The notes: generated by a model from the letters alone, not told the origin. Numbered from the stretch's first letter, positions 1 to 8,756 are shown. The stretch is DNA of 64,000 nucleotides from Erysipelotrichaceae bacterium (GCA_017512885.1 JAFWEP010000003.1:166559-230558), one strand, 5' to 3'. Translations and numbers: made by a program.

Positions 1-295
1 CGGCCGAGAGGATCGAGAGGAATCCGGCCAGGATGATCAGTTCCACGTCGTGTTCTTTGCATAAGGAACGGATCTTTTCTTCGAAGGCTTCCTGCGAGCC
101 CAGTTCTTTCTTATACGCCACACCGGTCGCTTTGCCGGCTTTCTTCGCTCTTTCTAAAGCATAGGCATTGGGATTGGAAGCGATGACCAGTACGATCTCG
201 CCATGCGGGATCTTCCCGGCTGCTTCCTGATCGAGCAGAGCCTGCAGATTGGTGCCTCCGCCGGAGACGAGGACAGCGATCTTCGTCTTTACCAC
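1..295 (-). CDS. purN: Phosphoribosylglycinamide formyltransferase PurN (N-terminal part, cut by window edge)
   Basis: Transfers a formyl group from 10-formyl-THF to GAR in cytosolic purine synthesis. The visible ~98 residues start KTKIAVLVSGGGTNLQALLD, the PurN nucleotide/phosphate-binding loop, followed by IVLVIASNPNAYALERAKKAG and ending in the strand ELIILAGFLSIL; all fit the family N-terminus. No ATG is available: the likely start is GTG at 295, which overlaps the end of purM, so translation is probably coupled. The remaining ~90-100 residues lie outside the window. Identification is firm; the start codon is inferred. Confidence 0.9.
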   Translation of the reverse strand, partial: MVKTKIAVLVSGGGTNLQALLDQEAAGKIPHGEIVLVIASNPNAYALERAKKAGKATGVAYKKELGSQEAFEEKIRSLCKEHDVELIILAGFLSILSA

Positions 296-1326
296 AGGAC
301 CACCTTCTCTTCGCTCTTCACGATCTCGCCCAGACGGTAGGCCTCGACGCCCTGCTCCTGCAGGACGGCCAATGCCCTGTCTGCTGTAGAGGCAGATACC
401 ACCAGCACCATGCCGACACCCATGTTAAAGGTGTTGTACATGTCTCTTTCCGGGATATCGCCCTTCTTCTGCAGCAGGGAGAAGATCGGCAGGACCCGGA
501 TGTCTTCCTTGCGGATCTGAGCTCCCAGACCGTCCGGAATGCAGCGGGGCAGGTTCTCATAGAAACCGCCGCCGGTGATATGGGAGACACCGTGGACCTC
601 TGCTTCCGCAAAGGCGGCCAGCACCGGCTTGACGTAGATCTTCGTCGGGGTCAGCAGGCATTCTCCTAAGGACATGCCCAGTTCTTCGTAATACCCGTTG
701 AGGTCGCAGTGTTCGACATCGAACACCTTGCGTACCAGCGAGAAACCGTTGGAATGCAGTCCGGAAGAAGGCAGGGCCAGCAGGACGTCCCCTTCCTGCA
801 TGGAGGCAGGATCGAGGATCTTCTTCCTGTCGACGATGCCGACCGAGAAACCGGCCAGGTCATAGTCATCGGCCTGCATGGTGCCGGGATGTTCCGCCGT
901 CTCTCCGCCGATCAGAGCACAGCCGGCCTGTACGCAGCCTTCCGCTACGCCTTTGACCAGTTCTGCGACCTTCTCCGGGATATTCTTCCCGATCGCGATG
1001 TAATCCAGGAAAAAGAGAGGCTTCGCTCCGCAGCAGACGATGTCATTGACGCACATCGCTACGCAGTCGATGCCGACGCTGTCGTGTCTGTCCAGCAATT
1101 GCGCAATGCGCTGCTTAGTGCCGACGCCGTCCGTGCCGGAGACCAGGACCGGTTCTTCCATGCCGGTCAGTTCCGGGGCAAAGAGACCGCCGAAACCGCC
1201 GATATCCGAAAGGACACCGGGGATCCGGGTACGGGCGACATGCTGCTTCATCAGCTGTACGCCCCGGTAGCCGGCTTCGATATCGACACCGGCTGCCGCA
1301 TATGCGGCGGAGTGAGAGTCTTTCAT
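289..1326 (-). CDS. purM: Phosphoribosylformylglycinamidine cyclo-ligase (AIR synthetase)
   Basis: ATP-dependent ring closure of FGAM to AIR. The 345 aa length is normal for the family. SGTDGVGTK (about 63-71), MCVNDIVCCGA (91-101) and GGETAEHPG (140-148) are the conserved PurM signature segments that carry ATP and substrate contacts. ATG at 1326 is preceded by GGAAAGGAATAAG, a good ribosome site, three bases after the purF stop. It sits fourth in the purE-C-F-M-N operon and overlaps the purN GTG start. No missing key segment was noticed. Confidence 0.97.
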   Translation of the reverse strand: MKDSHSAAYAAAGVDIEAGYRGVQLMKQHVARTRIPGVLSDIGGFGGLFAPELTGMEEPVLVSGTDGVGTKQRIAQLLDRHDSVGIDCVAMCVNDIVCCGAKPLFFLDYIAIGKNIPEKVAELVKGVAEGCVQAGCALIGGETAEHPGTMQADDYDLAGFSVGIVDRKKILDPASMQEGDVLLALPSSGLHSNGFSLVRKVFDVEHCDLNGYYEELGMSLGECLLTPTKIYVKPVLAAFAEAEVHGVSHITGGGFYENLPRCIPDGLGAQIRKEDIRVLPIFSLLQKKGDIPERDMYNTFNMGVGMVLVVSASTADRALAVLQEQGVEAYRLGEIVKSEEKVVLW

Positions 1327-1329
1327 AAC

Positions 1330-2748
1330 TTATTCCTTTCCGTTCCAGCAGTAGGTACAGATGTATTCCGGATCGAGCCCGATCGCTTTCAGTACCCCTT
1401 CGAGGCTTTGGTAACGCAGTGAATCGAAGCCGAACTTCTCAGCAATGGTCTTTAAGAGCTTCTGCCCTCTTTCAGTATGCGCATCGGCATATTCTTCAAG
1501 ATGCTGCTGCCCTTCATCACCTTCCAGTTCCTGGACGACCCTTCTGGCCAGAAGATCCATGTCCGAATTGCCGCGGGAGAAATTCAGATATTTGCAGGCA
1601 TACATGATCGGCGGACAGGCCGAACGCATGTGCACCTCTTTCGCTCCGGATTCATAGAGGAAGTCGACTGTCCCCTGCAGCTGCGTGCCGCGGACGATCG
1701 AGTCATCGACGAATAAGAGCTTCTTGCCTTCGATCAGTTCCGGTACCGGGATCTGCTTCATCTTGGCGACCTGATTGCGGACCGACTGATTGCTGGGCAT
1801 GAAGGAACGCGGCCAGGTCGGCGTATATTTGACGAAAGGCCGGGCAAAGTATTTGTGTGATTGATTGGCATAACCGATCGCATGCGGCAGACCGGAATCC
1901 GGTACTCCTGCTACATAATCGACATCCGGGATCCTGTCCCCTTCTTCCTCTGCCATGATCTGTCCGTTGCGGTAGCGCATCACTTCCACATTGACTCCTT
2001 CATAGTTGGAGTTGGGATAGCCGTAATACGTCCACAGGAAACCGCAGATCTTCATATTCTTCGTCCGCGGCGAGAGGATCTCATAGCCGTCCGCATCGAT
2101 CTTCACGATCTCCTGCGGTCCCAGTTCATAGGCATCCTGATAGCCCAGCTTGTGATAGGCAAACGACTCAAAGGACACACAGTGTCCGATCTCGTTCTTC
2201 CCCAGCAGGACCGGGGTCCTGCCGTATTTATCACGGGCAGCGATGATCTCGCCCTTATCGGTCAGGATCAGGATCGTCATCGAGCCCATGATCAGATCCT
2301 GGGCATGACGGATCCCATCCACAAAGTTATCTTTCTGATTGATCAGCGCTGCCGTCAGTTCGGTCGCATTGACCTTGCCGCTGGAAAGAGCCATGAACTG
2401 ATGGCCGTGATCGGAGAAATAGGCCTTGATCAGGTTCTCGGTGTTATTGATGACACCAACGACGGCGATCGCAAAGAAACCTAAGTGCGAACGCACCAGC
2501 AAAGGCTGCGGATCAGAATCACTGATGCAGCCGATGCCGGCAAAACCATGGAAATCCGGAAGATCCGGTTCAAATTTGGATCGGAAGGGGGAATTGGCGA
2601 TATCATGGATGACGCGCTGAAAAGAGGAACCCGCATCATAGATCGCCATTCCGGCATTTTTGGTCCCTAAATGTGTATGGTAATCGGTGCCAAAAAACGT
2701 ATCGAGCACCACATCGCGGTGCGATACGGCTCCGAAGAAACCGCCCAT
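1330..2748 (-). CDS. purF: PurF-like amidophosphoribosyltransferase lacking the catalytic cysteine
   Basis: Position and C-terminal half indicate phosphoribosylamine synthesis from PRPP. The PRPP loop is intact ([13 protein letters not shown], about 345-357) and [12 protein letters not shown] matches the phosphoribosyltransferase core. The N-terminus is MGGFFGAVS: canonical PurF enzymes expose Cys1 in a CGVFG-type start, and here that place is Gly. The usual NGNLTN glutamine-site loop is replaced by GVINNTENL. The glutaminase half is therefore present in shape (472 aa, near normal length) but probably catalytically dead. Ammonia-dependent activity or a separate ammonia donor is inferred. TAATG overlap with purC argues for tight coupling. 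No alternative upstream start restores a Cys. Confidence 0.88.
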   Translation of the reverse strand: MGGFFGAVSHRDVVLDTFFGTDYHTHLGTKNAGMAIYDAGSSFQRVIHDIANSPFRSKFEPDLPDFHGFAGIGCISDSDPQPLLVRSHLGFFAIAVVGVINNTENLIKAYFSDHGHQFMALSSGKVNATELTAALINQKDNFVDGIRHAQDLIMGSMTILILTDKGEIIAARDKYGRTPVLLGKNEIGHCVSFESFAYHKLGYQDAYELGPQEIVKIDADGYEILSPRTKNMKICGFLWTYYGYPNSNYEGVNVEVMRYRNGQIMAEEEGDRIPDVDYVAGVPDSGLPHAIGYANQSHKYFARPFVKYTPTWPRSFMPSNQSVRNQVAKMKQIPVPELIEGKKLLFVDDSIVRGTQLQGTVDFLYESGAKEVHMRSACPPIMYACKYLNFSRGNSDMDLLARRVVQELEGDEGQQHLEEYADAHTERGQKLLKTIAEKFGFDSLRYQSLEGVLKAIGLDPEYICTYCWNGKE

Positions 2749-3431
2749 TACTTAAAGAACAGCTCCGAGAGCGTCATCGGGTCGATGTATTCGCCGTTCT
2801 TGTTGTAGACGCGCATGTTGCCGGAAGCGATCTCGTCGATCAGCATGACATCGCCGTTGGCATCATAGCCGTATTCGAACTTGATATCGTAGAGGACCAG
2901 ATCTCTCCTGGCCATCTCGTCAGCGACGATCTGGGTGATCTTCTGGGTCAGTTCCTTGGTGGTGTCATACTGCTTTTCGGTCATGACGCCCAGTACGACG
3001 AGACCGTCCTTGGTAACGAGCGGATCGCCCTTGGCATCGTTCTTGAAGGTCATTTCGACATAAGCCGGCAGATCTGCGCCTTCTTCAACATATTCACTGT
3101 AACGGCGGAAGAAGGAACCGACAGCCTTATTACGGCAGATGACCTCGAGGCCCTTGCCGAAGACTTTGGCCGGCTTGACTTCCATCGTGACATTGTCCAT
3201 ATCGGCGGAGACAAAGTGTGTGGGGATACCGGCAGCATTGATCTTTTCGAAGAAGTAGACAGACATCCGCAGGTTGACAGCACCTACGCCGTCGATCGTC
3301 AGACCGACTTCGTTCATACCGGGGTCAAAGACTCCGTCCTTACCAGTGCAGTCATCCTTGAATTTCAGAAGGTAGTTGCCGTTTTCGAGTTCGTAGACGT
3401 TCTTCGTCTTGCCGGTGTAGATCAGATTCAT
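2748..3431 (-). CDS. purC: Phosphoribosylaminoimidazole-succinocarboxamide synthase (SAICAR synthetase)
   Basis: Joins CAIR and aspartate using ATP. The ~227 aa protein starts [15 protein letters not shown], the family ATP-binding beta strand with GKTK, and contains [17 protein letters not shown] and [11 protein letters not shown]...LIDEI. The reading frame extends upstream to 3455, but ATG at 3431 is preceded by GAGGAGAAAAGT, an ideal ribosome site, so the shorter start is chosen. Follows purE with about 20 bases between. Confidence 0.95.
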   Translation of the reverse strand: MNLIYTGKTKNVYELENGNYLLKFKDDCTGKDGVFDPGMNEVGLTIDGVGAVNLRMSVYFFEKINAAGIPTHFVSADMDNVTMEVKPAKVFGKGLEVICRNKAVGSFFRRYSEYVEEGADLPAYVEMTFKNDAKGDPLVTKDGLVVLGVMTEKQYDTTKELTQKITQIVADEMARRDLVLYDIKFEYGYDANGDVMLIDEIASGNMRVYNKNGEYIDPMTLSELFFK

Positions 3432-3451
3432 ACTTTTCTCCTCCTCTTCGG

Positions 3452-3946
3452 TCATCTGTGGTACTTCTGGTTCAGTTCAGCATCCGCTGCCAGGACTTTC
3501 GCTTTTCCTTCATCGCGGTCCTTCTGCAGCTTTGCAGCGAGAGTATCGTCGTTCACCGCCATGATCTGGATCGCCAGCAGCGCCGCATTCTTAGCACCGT
3601 CGATCGCGACCGTCGCCACCGGGATCCCCGGAGGCATCATGACCGTTGAAAAAAGCGCGTCACTTCCGTCAGACCCGGAAGAGCGGCAGGGAATACCGAT
3701 GACCGGAAGAGTCGTATTCGCTGCCAATGCTCCAGCCAGATGAGCAGCCATGCCGGCCGCTGCGATCAAAACAGAAAATCCGCTCTCCCGTGCTGTCGCG
3801 GCAAAATCTCTTGCCTCAACTGGACACCGGTGAGCGGACAAAACGCGCACTTCAAATGGGACTTCATAGTCTTCCAGCACCTTGATCGCTTTCTCAACGA
3901 TCGGCAGGTCGGATGCACTGCCCATGACGATACCTACTCTCTTCAT
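3452..3946 (-). CDS. purE: N5-carboxyaminoimidazole ribonucleotide mutase (class I PurE)
   Basis: Interconverts N5-CAIR and CAIR. 164 aa, normal length. GSASDLPIV near residue 9, SAHR near 37-40 and AGMAAHLAG are the class I PurE active-site segments. The SAHR form (rather than the class II pattern) suggests partnership with a PurK-type carboxylase, but no purK is visible here. First gene of the operon; GGGAGGAAGG ribosome site directly after the ZTP riboswitch expression platform. Confidence 0.96.
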   Translation of the reverse strand: MKRVGIVMGSASDLPIVEKAIKVLEDYEVPFEVRVLSAHRCPVEARDFAATARESGFSVLIAAAGMAAHLAGALAANTTLPVIGIPCRSSGSDGSDALFSTVMMPPGIPVATVAIDGAKNAALLAIQIMAVNDDTLAAKLQKDRDEGKAKVLAADAELNQKYHR

Positions 3947-3974
3947 AGCCTTCCTCCCGCAACAAAAACCGATC

Positions 3975-4062
3975 TACGGTCTGCCCAGGCGGTCGGCTCG
4001 TCTCATACGGTTCCATGTGGTCTATTCCACTTTTCCGCCAGTAGCCGTATGTATCGACCCAC
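3975..4062 (-). promoter_or_regulatory. ZTP (pfl) riboswitch upstream of purE
   Basis: On the minus strand the leader carries the two conserved pfl blocks: CTACTGGCGGAAAAGTGG...ACCACATGG and, further 3', GCCGACCGCCTGGGCAG. A hairpin joins them and GGGTCG opens the first stem. The class senses ZMP/ZTP, the purine intermediate that builds up when 10-formyl-THF is short, and turns genes on. Just after the aptamer, ACCG-tagat-CGGT followed by TTTTT (about 3966-3980) is a short terminator-like hairpin before the purE ribosome site. Transcription attenuation is likely but the fold was judged by eye. Confidence 0.93.
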
Positions 4063-4064
4063 AT

Positions 4065-4093
4065 ATTCTAACATCCGACCATACCCCCGTCAA
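4065..4093 (-). promoter_or_regulatory. Sigma-A promoter of the pur operon
   Basis: Minus strand TTGACG (4088-4093), 17-base spacer, TAGAAT (4065-4070). Transcription should start within a few bases of the ZTP aptamer, so almost the entire leader is riboswitch. Confidence 0.85.
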
Positions 4094-4146
4094 TGCAGGA
4101 AACAGTCGTTTTTCTATTCACATATTTTATAGGAAAAACTACCTCT

Positions 4147-4743
4147 TTACTCTGTTTCAGAAGACACAGCCGGAACGCTTTTCCCAGCCTCCAGGATCTT
4201 CTTTTTCGTCTCTTCCCGGACCACTTCCCGCAGCTCTTTCAGATACTGCGAAAAGGCGACCTTATCATCGGCATAGGTCATGTTCAGGGCATATTCGTTC
4301 TCCGACCAGGTCGCGATATCCGACTCGTTGTGCTGGATCAGGGCTTCCAGGGAATCCAGAGCCTTGTAGATCCTGGCTTCCAGGGTCTTCCTCTCCTCCA
4401 TCTCCCGATAGAGATCCTTCATCTCTTCTTTATAGGGAGAGGGGAGCGTATCCACCCAGGCTTCCAGCAGACCGTCTTCGACCTTACGGTCATCATCCGT
4501 CTTTAAGAAGGTCGGGATATCGCCGGTGAAGGCTTCGCCCAGATCGTGGATCAGACACATCCGGATGACTTTGTCGATATCGGCTTCCGGGAATTCGTCC
4601 TTCACCCAGTAAGCCATCAAAGAGACCCGCCAGGAATGTTCGCCGACGCTCTCGTGTCTTCCCTGACTGGTATAGCAGTGTCTGGTCGCATCCTTCAGTC
4701 TCTCGGCCACATGCAGGGCCTTCAGGAACTCTTCCGCTCTCAT
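4147..4743 (-). CDS. HD-domain phosphohydrolase (YfbR/HDDC2-like, likely 5'-nucleotidase)
   Basis: 198 aa, cytosolic. HESVGEHSWRVSLMA, CLIHDLGEAFTGDIPTF and a later acidic residue give the H...HD...D metal site of HD hydrolases; the arrangement resembles HDDC2/YfbR 5'-deoxynucleotidases. ATG at 4743 overlaps the upstream stop as ATGA and has GAAGGA before it, so this start is preferred to the in-frame 4761. Following a nucleoside hydrolase, it fits nucleotide salvage: dephosphorylate a nucleotide, then split the nucleoside. Substrate is inferred from context only. Confidence 0.8.
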   Translation of the reverse strand: MRAEEFLKALHVAERLKDATRHCYTSQGRHESVGEHSWRVSLMAYWVKDEFPEADIDKVIRMCLIHDLGEAFTGDIPTFLKTDDDRKVEDGLLEAWVDTLPSPYKEEMKDLYREMEERKTLEARIYKALDSLEALIQHNESDIATWSENEYALNMTYADDKVAFSQYLKELREVVREETKKKILEAGKSVPAVSSETE

Positions 4744-5690
4744 CCGAGATCCTTCAGGCACTGAAACATCAGCGCAAAGTAGCGTTCCTGATCACAGCTC
4801 TCGATCACGAAGCAGTTGGTGTCCGCACTTCTGTCTTCCCGCAGATCGGAGACCGTCATCGCCCGGGTGTATTCCCCGTCGAGATCCATCTCCACATGGG
4901 CATAGCTTCCGCCGTAGATCGTAGGATCGATCAGCCAGGCCACCGCATGGGAGTCACAGATGTTGTAGTAGGAGAGGCCTAAGGAACGGAACATCTTCCG
5001 GTAGAATTCCAACAGTTCCGCAGCGAACTCTCCGGCTCTGCCCAAAGGCCGCATATGTTCGATCTCAGAGTCCTTGACCTGTCCGAGACTGGTGGAGTTG
5101 ATGCTGTGCATGATGATCGGGATACCGGTCTTGAAGACGATATCGGCGGCTTCCGGATCCTGGAAGATATTGAATTCAGCTGCCGGCGAAGCTCCGTTGG
5201 GATGGGCATAGGTCAGACCGCCCATGATCGAGATCTGTTCGATCTTCCCCAGCAGTTCCGGATAGCTGAGGATGAAGGCAGCGATGTTGGTGAGAGGTCC
5301 GACCGGGACCAGGGTCACCTTCTCTTCGCTCTCCTTTAAGACTCTGGCGATGAAATCGACCGCATCCTCCTTCTGCAGCGGCGTCTTTACTTCCGGGTAG
5401 GAAGGACCTTCCAGTCCCGACTCCCCGTGATATTTCTTGGCCAGATCATAGATCAGCGGTTTGGAGAGCGGTTTGCCGATGCCTTTGGCGACCGGCACTT
5501 CCGTCCGTCCCACCTTCTCCAGGATGCGCAGACAGTTGCGGGTCGTGTTCTCGATGACCGAATTGCCGGCCACACTGGTCAGTCCCAGCAGTTCGATCTT
5601 CGGGGAAGCGAGCGCCATCATGATCGCAAAGGCATCATCATGACCGGGATCGGTATCCAGGATGATCGGGATCTTCTTCTCTGCCATCAT
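4740..5690 (-). CDS. Inosine-uridine preferring nucleoside hydrolase family protein
   Basis: Hydrolyses the N-glycosidic bond of ribonucleosides. IPIILDTDPGHDDAFAIMMA near the start is the DxDPGxDDxxA Ca2+-binding signature; VGPLTNIAAF, IMGG...NPAAEFNIFQDPEAA and SHAVAWLIDP follow in family order. About 316 aa, full length. ATG at 5690 (a second ATG follows at once) lies just after AGGAGGA and overlaps the preceding gene stop, excluding the longer frame that begins at 5759. Base preference cannot be told from sequence. Confidence 0.93.
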   Translation of the reverse strand: MMAEKKIPIILDTDPGHDDAFAIMMALASPKIELLGLTSVAGNSVIENTTRNCLRILEKVGRTEVPVAKGIGKPLSKPLIYDLAKKYHGESGLEGPSYPEVKTPLQKEDAVDFIARVLKESEEKVTLVPVGPLTNIAAFILSYPELLGKIEQISIMGGLTYAHPNGASPAAEFNIFQDPEAADIVFKTGIPIIMHSINSTSLGQVKDSEIEHMRPLGRAGEFAAELLEFYRKMFRSLGLSYYNICDSHAVAWLIDPTIYGGSYAHVEMDLDGEYTRAMTVSDLREDRSADTNCFVIESCDQERYFALMFQCLKDLG

Positions 5691-6346
5691 ACTTCCTCCT
5701 TCAGACGGACGACCAGATCGGTCTTCGCCTCTTTGCCGAGCTGTCCGTACATGTCGCACACGCTCATGCCCAGCGTCTTCGGCGAACGTCTTTCGACATC
5801 CGCAAAGACCTTCTTCGTTTCGTAGAAGTCTTCCGTGACAGCTCTCGCCGCCAGCACTTCCCGGTCTTCTCTCCTCCCGACGCTGTCCAGTCCGAAGAGG
5901 GTGACCGGGATCTTCGAAGTCAATACGATATGGGCAGCTTCCGGATCTTCATAAAAGCTCTTCTCCGCAAAAGGCGTCACATCGCCGCTCTTCGCACTGC
6001 CGCCCAGAACGATGATCCTCTCCGGCTTCCATTCCGGAAAGCGGATCAGGGTGATAGCCAGGGATGTCAGGGAACCGAGTGCCACGATGAGCGCTCCTTC
6101 CCCTTCCCGCTTCAGCATGTCCCAGGCTTTCTCTTCCGTATATAAGGGATAGTCTCCGACTTTGCGCGGAGAAAGCAGCGGCAGATCGCTGCCGGCTGCC
6201 ACCGGGGCATATCGTTTCAATCTTTCGATCTTTTCCGGATCGGCGCAGGAGATGCCAAGCAGCTCGATCTCCTTGTGCTGCTTCAGATAAGCAGCTGCTT
6301 CTTCACCGTCGGCGTGTCTGCCGACATGCAGGATCACTTTCTTCAT
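5687..6346 (-). CDS. Degenerate nucleoside-hydrolase-like protein
   Basis: 219 aa, shorter than nucleoside hydrolases (~310). It keeps the family framework: LGSLTSLAITLIRFPEW (compare VGPLTNIAAF), IIVLGGSAKSGDVTPFAEKSFYEDPEAAHIVL and SVCDMYGQLG. But the N-terminal Ca2+/ribose signature DxDPGxDD is replaced by HVGRHADGEEAAAYL, and the neutral NPAAEFN loop is altered. It is likely a pseudoenzyme or has a changed substrate. It overlaps the intact hydrolase by ATGA, so the two are made together and might form a mixed oligomer (inference). Confidence 0.78.
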   Translation of the reverse strand: MKKVILHVGRHADGEEAAAYLKQHKEIELLGISCADPEKIERLKRYAPVAAGSDLPLLSPRKVGDYPLYTEEKAWDMLKREGEGALIVALGSLTSLAITLIRFPEWKPERIIVLGGSAKSGDVTPFAEKSFYEDPEAAHIVLTSKIPVTLFGLDSVGRREDREVLAARAVTEDFYETKKVFADVERRSPKTLGMSVCDMYGQLGKEAKTDLVVRLKEEV

Positions 6347-7435
6347 TCATTCCTCCCCGTCCAGACGGACGACACAGTCACTTAAGGGGAAAGAGGTACA
6401 GAGCCGGATCTTCCCTTCAAAACGTTCTTTTTCACTGCGGAACTCACTGGCGGAGGGACAGTAGACCTCCCCTTCCTCCAGCAGAGCCGAGCACCAGCCG
6501 CAGACCCCGCTGCGGCAGTGAGTCTGGAAGGGCAGAGCTGCCCTCTCCAGCGTCGCGGAGAGCGGCTCATGAGCCAGCGCGGAGATCGTATAGACATCCT
6601 GCAGCCCCAGCACCTTTACGGTATAGCGCTCACCGATCGCTTCCGGCGGATAACCGGGCAAGAGTTCCGGGTCCTTGGTGACCGCGCTCATCTCCATGCG
6701 GATCCTGGCAGCCGGCAGGCCGAGCTGCGGCAGATCTTCCTTCAGGAAGTCATACATCGGACCGGGACCGCAGGCCCAGACTTCGTAATCTCCCCTGGCG
6801 TATTTCTTTACTAAACGGGCATCCGGGAAGCCGGATTCCGCCTCTTTGTCTTTCTCTTCGCTGTATACGGAGATGACCTTCACCCGTTCGCTCGCTTCCT
6901 GCAGGGCAGCGATCTCCTCCTGTAACATCTCCGCTTCCCGGGAGGTATTGCCGTAGAGGATCGTCAGGTCAAGATCCAGCTCTCCGTCCGCGATGGCAGC
7001 AGCCATCGAGAGGAAGGGCGTGATCCCGCTGCCTCCGGCTAAAGCGATGATCTCTTTCTGTCCGTCCGGAACGAAGTTCCCCAGCGGAGCAGCCACCCGG
7101 ACCGTCGTTCCTTCCTTGAGCTGTCCGAACCAGTGCCCGGCAAAAGCTCCCGGGAAATCCTCTACGGCAATGCCGTAGAAGCCCTCTTCGGCCAGTTTCG
7201 GTGAGGTATAGATGGAATAGGGACGGGCCACCAGGCTCGTACCGATCCGGCTCTGCAGAGACAGGTACTGTCCTGCCTTGAAGGCATTGGCAGCTTTGCC
7301 GTCCTTCCGTTTCAGCAGGATCTTACGTACGCTCTTATCGGCAGTCACTTTGAAGACTTCCATCTCCTGGACCGGTGAAAAACGCCCTGCGGAAAAGATC
7401 TCCGGGCGTTTCTTCTCATTCTGATCTGTGCTCAT
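6347..7435 (-). CDS. Flavin/2Fe-2S NAD(P)H oxidoreductase (ferredoxin reductase family)
   Basis: 362 aa. FNR-like FAD domain with RPYSIYT (flavin-binding RxYS), NAD(P) domain with LAGGSGITPF and ACGPGPMYDF, then a C-terminal plant-type ferredoxin domain with C-x4-C-x2-C (HCRSGVCGWCS) and a fourth Cys in GEVYC. The order FAD-NAD-2Fe2S resembles Hcr/vanillate-demethylase type reductases. It would pass electrons from NAD(P)H to a partner oxygenase or redox protein; none is adjacent. It heads the salvage operon with only a one-base gap to the next gene; the reason for that pairing is not clear. Confidence 0.88.
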   Translation of the reverse strand: MSTDQNEKKRPEIFSAGRFSPVQEMEVFKVTADKSVRKILLKRKDGKAANAFKAGQYLSLQSRIGTSLVARPYSIYTSPKLAEEGFYGIAVEDFPGAFAGHWFGQLKEGTTVRVAAPLGNFVPDGQKEIIALAGGSGITPFLSMAAAIADGELDLDLTILYGNTSREAEMLQEEIAALQEASERVKVISVYSEEKDKEAESGFPDARLVKKYARGDYEVWACGPGPMYDFLKEDLPQLGLPAARIRMEMSAVTKDPELLPGYPPEAIGERYTVKVLGLQDVYTISALAHEPLSATLERAALPFQTHCRSGVCGWCSALLEEGEVYCPSASEFRSEKERFEGKIRLCTSFPLSDCVVRLDGEE

Positions 7436-7498
7436 AGGATCTTCTCCTTCTCTATTTCTATTATAAGTTCTCTTTTTACTATCTCATACAATTTTCAA

Positions 7499-7526
7499 TT
7501 TACAGGTAGGGCTTTTGGTGTATCAT
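7499..7526 (+). promoter_or_regulatory. Promoter of the F420-ligase-family gene
   Basis: TTTACA, 16 bases, TATCAT; the transcript would carry a short leader with TTGAGGAGGA before the ATG at 7561. The opposite strand has TATAAT (7461-7466 region) serving the reductase operon, so this is a divergent promoter region. Confidence 0.6.
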
Positions 7527-7560
7527 AAAAGTGTTTTTTCGTTGAGGAGGATTTCCACCC

Positions 7561-8751
7561 ATGGAAAGAAGAGTTGGCACCATCTCCCGCGGCATTCGCT
7601 GCCCGATCATCCGCAAGGGCGACGATCTGCCTGCCATTGTCGCAGACAGTGTCTTGGAAGCTGCTTACAGCGAAGGATTCTCTCTGCGCGACCGTGACAT
7701 CGTCTGCATCACCGAATCCGTAGTCGCCCGTGCACAGGGCAACTATGCCTCGACTGCTCAGATCGCCAAGGATGTGCGTACCAAGTTCGGCGGCGGTACG
7801 ATCGGCGTGATCTTCCCGATCCTGTCCCGCAACCGTTTCTCGCTCTGCCTGAAGGGCATTGCCGGCGGAGCCGACAAGGTCGTCCTGATGCTGAGCTATC
7901 CTTCCGACGAAGTCGGCAACGCGCTCCTGAGCTATGACCAGCTCGATGAAGCCGGCATCGATCCCTACACCGATGTGCTCTCGGTCGTCAAATACCGTCA
8001 GCTCTTCGGCGAGAACCGTCATCCCTTTACCGGTGTTGACTATGTTGCCTACTATGAAGAACTGATCCGGGAAGCCGGAGCCGAAGCAGAGATCATCTTT
8101 GCCAACAAGCCCCAGGCCATCCTGAACTACACCAAGAAAGTCCTGACCTGCGACATCCATACCCGCGTCCGCACGAAGCGTCTCTTAAGAGAAGCCGGTG
8201 CCGAGATCGTTCTGGGCATGGATCAGATCCTGACCGAATCCGTTGACGGTTCCGGTTACAGTGAATACGGCCTCCTCGGCAGCAACAAGGCCACCGAAGA
8301 ATCCGTCAAGCTCTTCCCGCGTGACGGGCAGGCCTTCGTGGAAGCGACTGCGCAGATCTTAAAAGAACGTACCGACAAGAACATCGAAGTCATGATCTAC
8401 GGCGATGGTGCCTTCAAGGATCCCCAGGGCAAGATCTGGGAACTGGCCGATCCGGTCGTCTCCCCGGCTTATACCGAAGGTCTGAAAGGCACGCCGAACG
8501 AACTGAAGCTGAAGTATCTGGCGGACAACGACTATAAGGATCTCTCCGGCAGCGAACTGAAGGAAGCGATCTCCCAGCGCATCCGGGCCAAGAGCGGTTC
8601 TCTGGTCGGACAGATGGCTTCGGAAGGAACGACTCCGCGTCAGCTGACCGATCTGATCGGTTCGCTCTGCGACCTGACTTCCGGTTCCGGTGACAAGGGT
8701 ACGCCGGTCGTCCTGATCCAGGGATATTTCGACAATTACACCAACGACTAA
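7561..8751 (+). CDS. Coenzyme F420-0:L-glutamate ligase family protein
   Basis: 396 aa, cytosolic. The start RVGTISRGIRCPIIRKGDDL and SLRDRDIVCITESVVARAQGNY match the F420_ligase (CofE/FbiB N-terminal) family, as do GVIFPILSRNRFSLCLKGIAGGADKVVLM and the repeated DQILTESVDGSGYSEYGLLGSN. True CofE adds glutamate to F420-0. F420 is not expected in this type of organism and no other F420 gene is seen, so the real substrate, perhaps another gamma-glutamyl acceptor, is unknown. The protein is longer than single-domain CofE (~250 aa). Strong ribosome site; followed by its own terminator. Confidence 0.82.
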   Translation: MERRVGTISRGIRCPIIRKGDDLPAIVADSVLEAAYSEGFSLRDRDIVCITESVVARAQGNYASTAQIAKDVRTKFGGGTIGVIFPILSRNRFSLCLKGIAGGADKVVLMLSYPSDEVGNALLSYDQLDEAGIDPYTDVLSVVKYRQLFGENRHPFTGVDYVAYYEELIREAGAEAEIIFANKPQAILNYTKKVLTCDIHTRVRTKRLLREAGAEIVLGMDQILTESVDGSGYSEYGLLGSNKATEESVKLFPRDGQAFVEATAQILKERTDKNIEVMIYGDGAFKDPQGKIWELADPVVSPAYTEGLKGTPNELKLKYLADNDYKDLSGSELKEAISQRIRAKSGSLVGQMASEGTTPRQLTDLIGSLCDLTSGSGDKGTPVVLIQGYFDNYTND

Positions 8752-8756
8752 GAAGG

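Noticed and set aside
709..1422. Plus-strand 237-aa ORF across purM
   Set aside because: Antisense to a firmly identified purM, no ribosome site, composition of a shadow frame. The same holds for other long antisense frames, such as those at 10992-11870 and 12029-13300.
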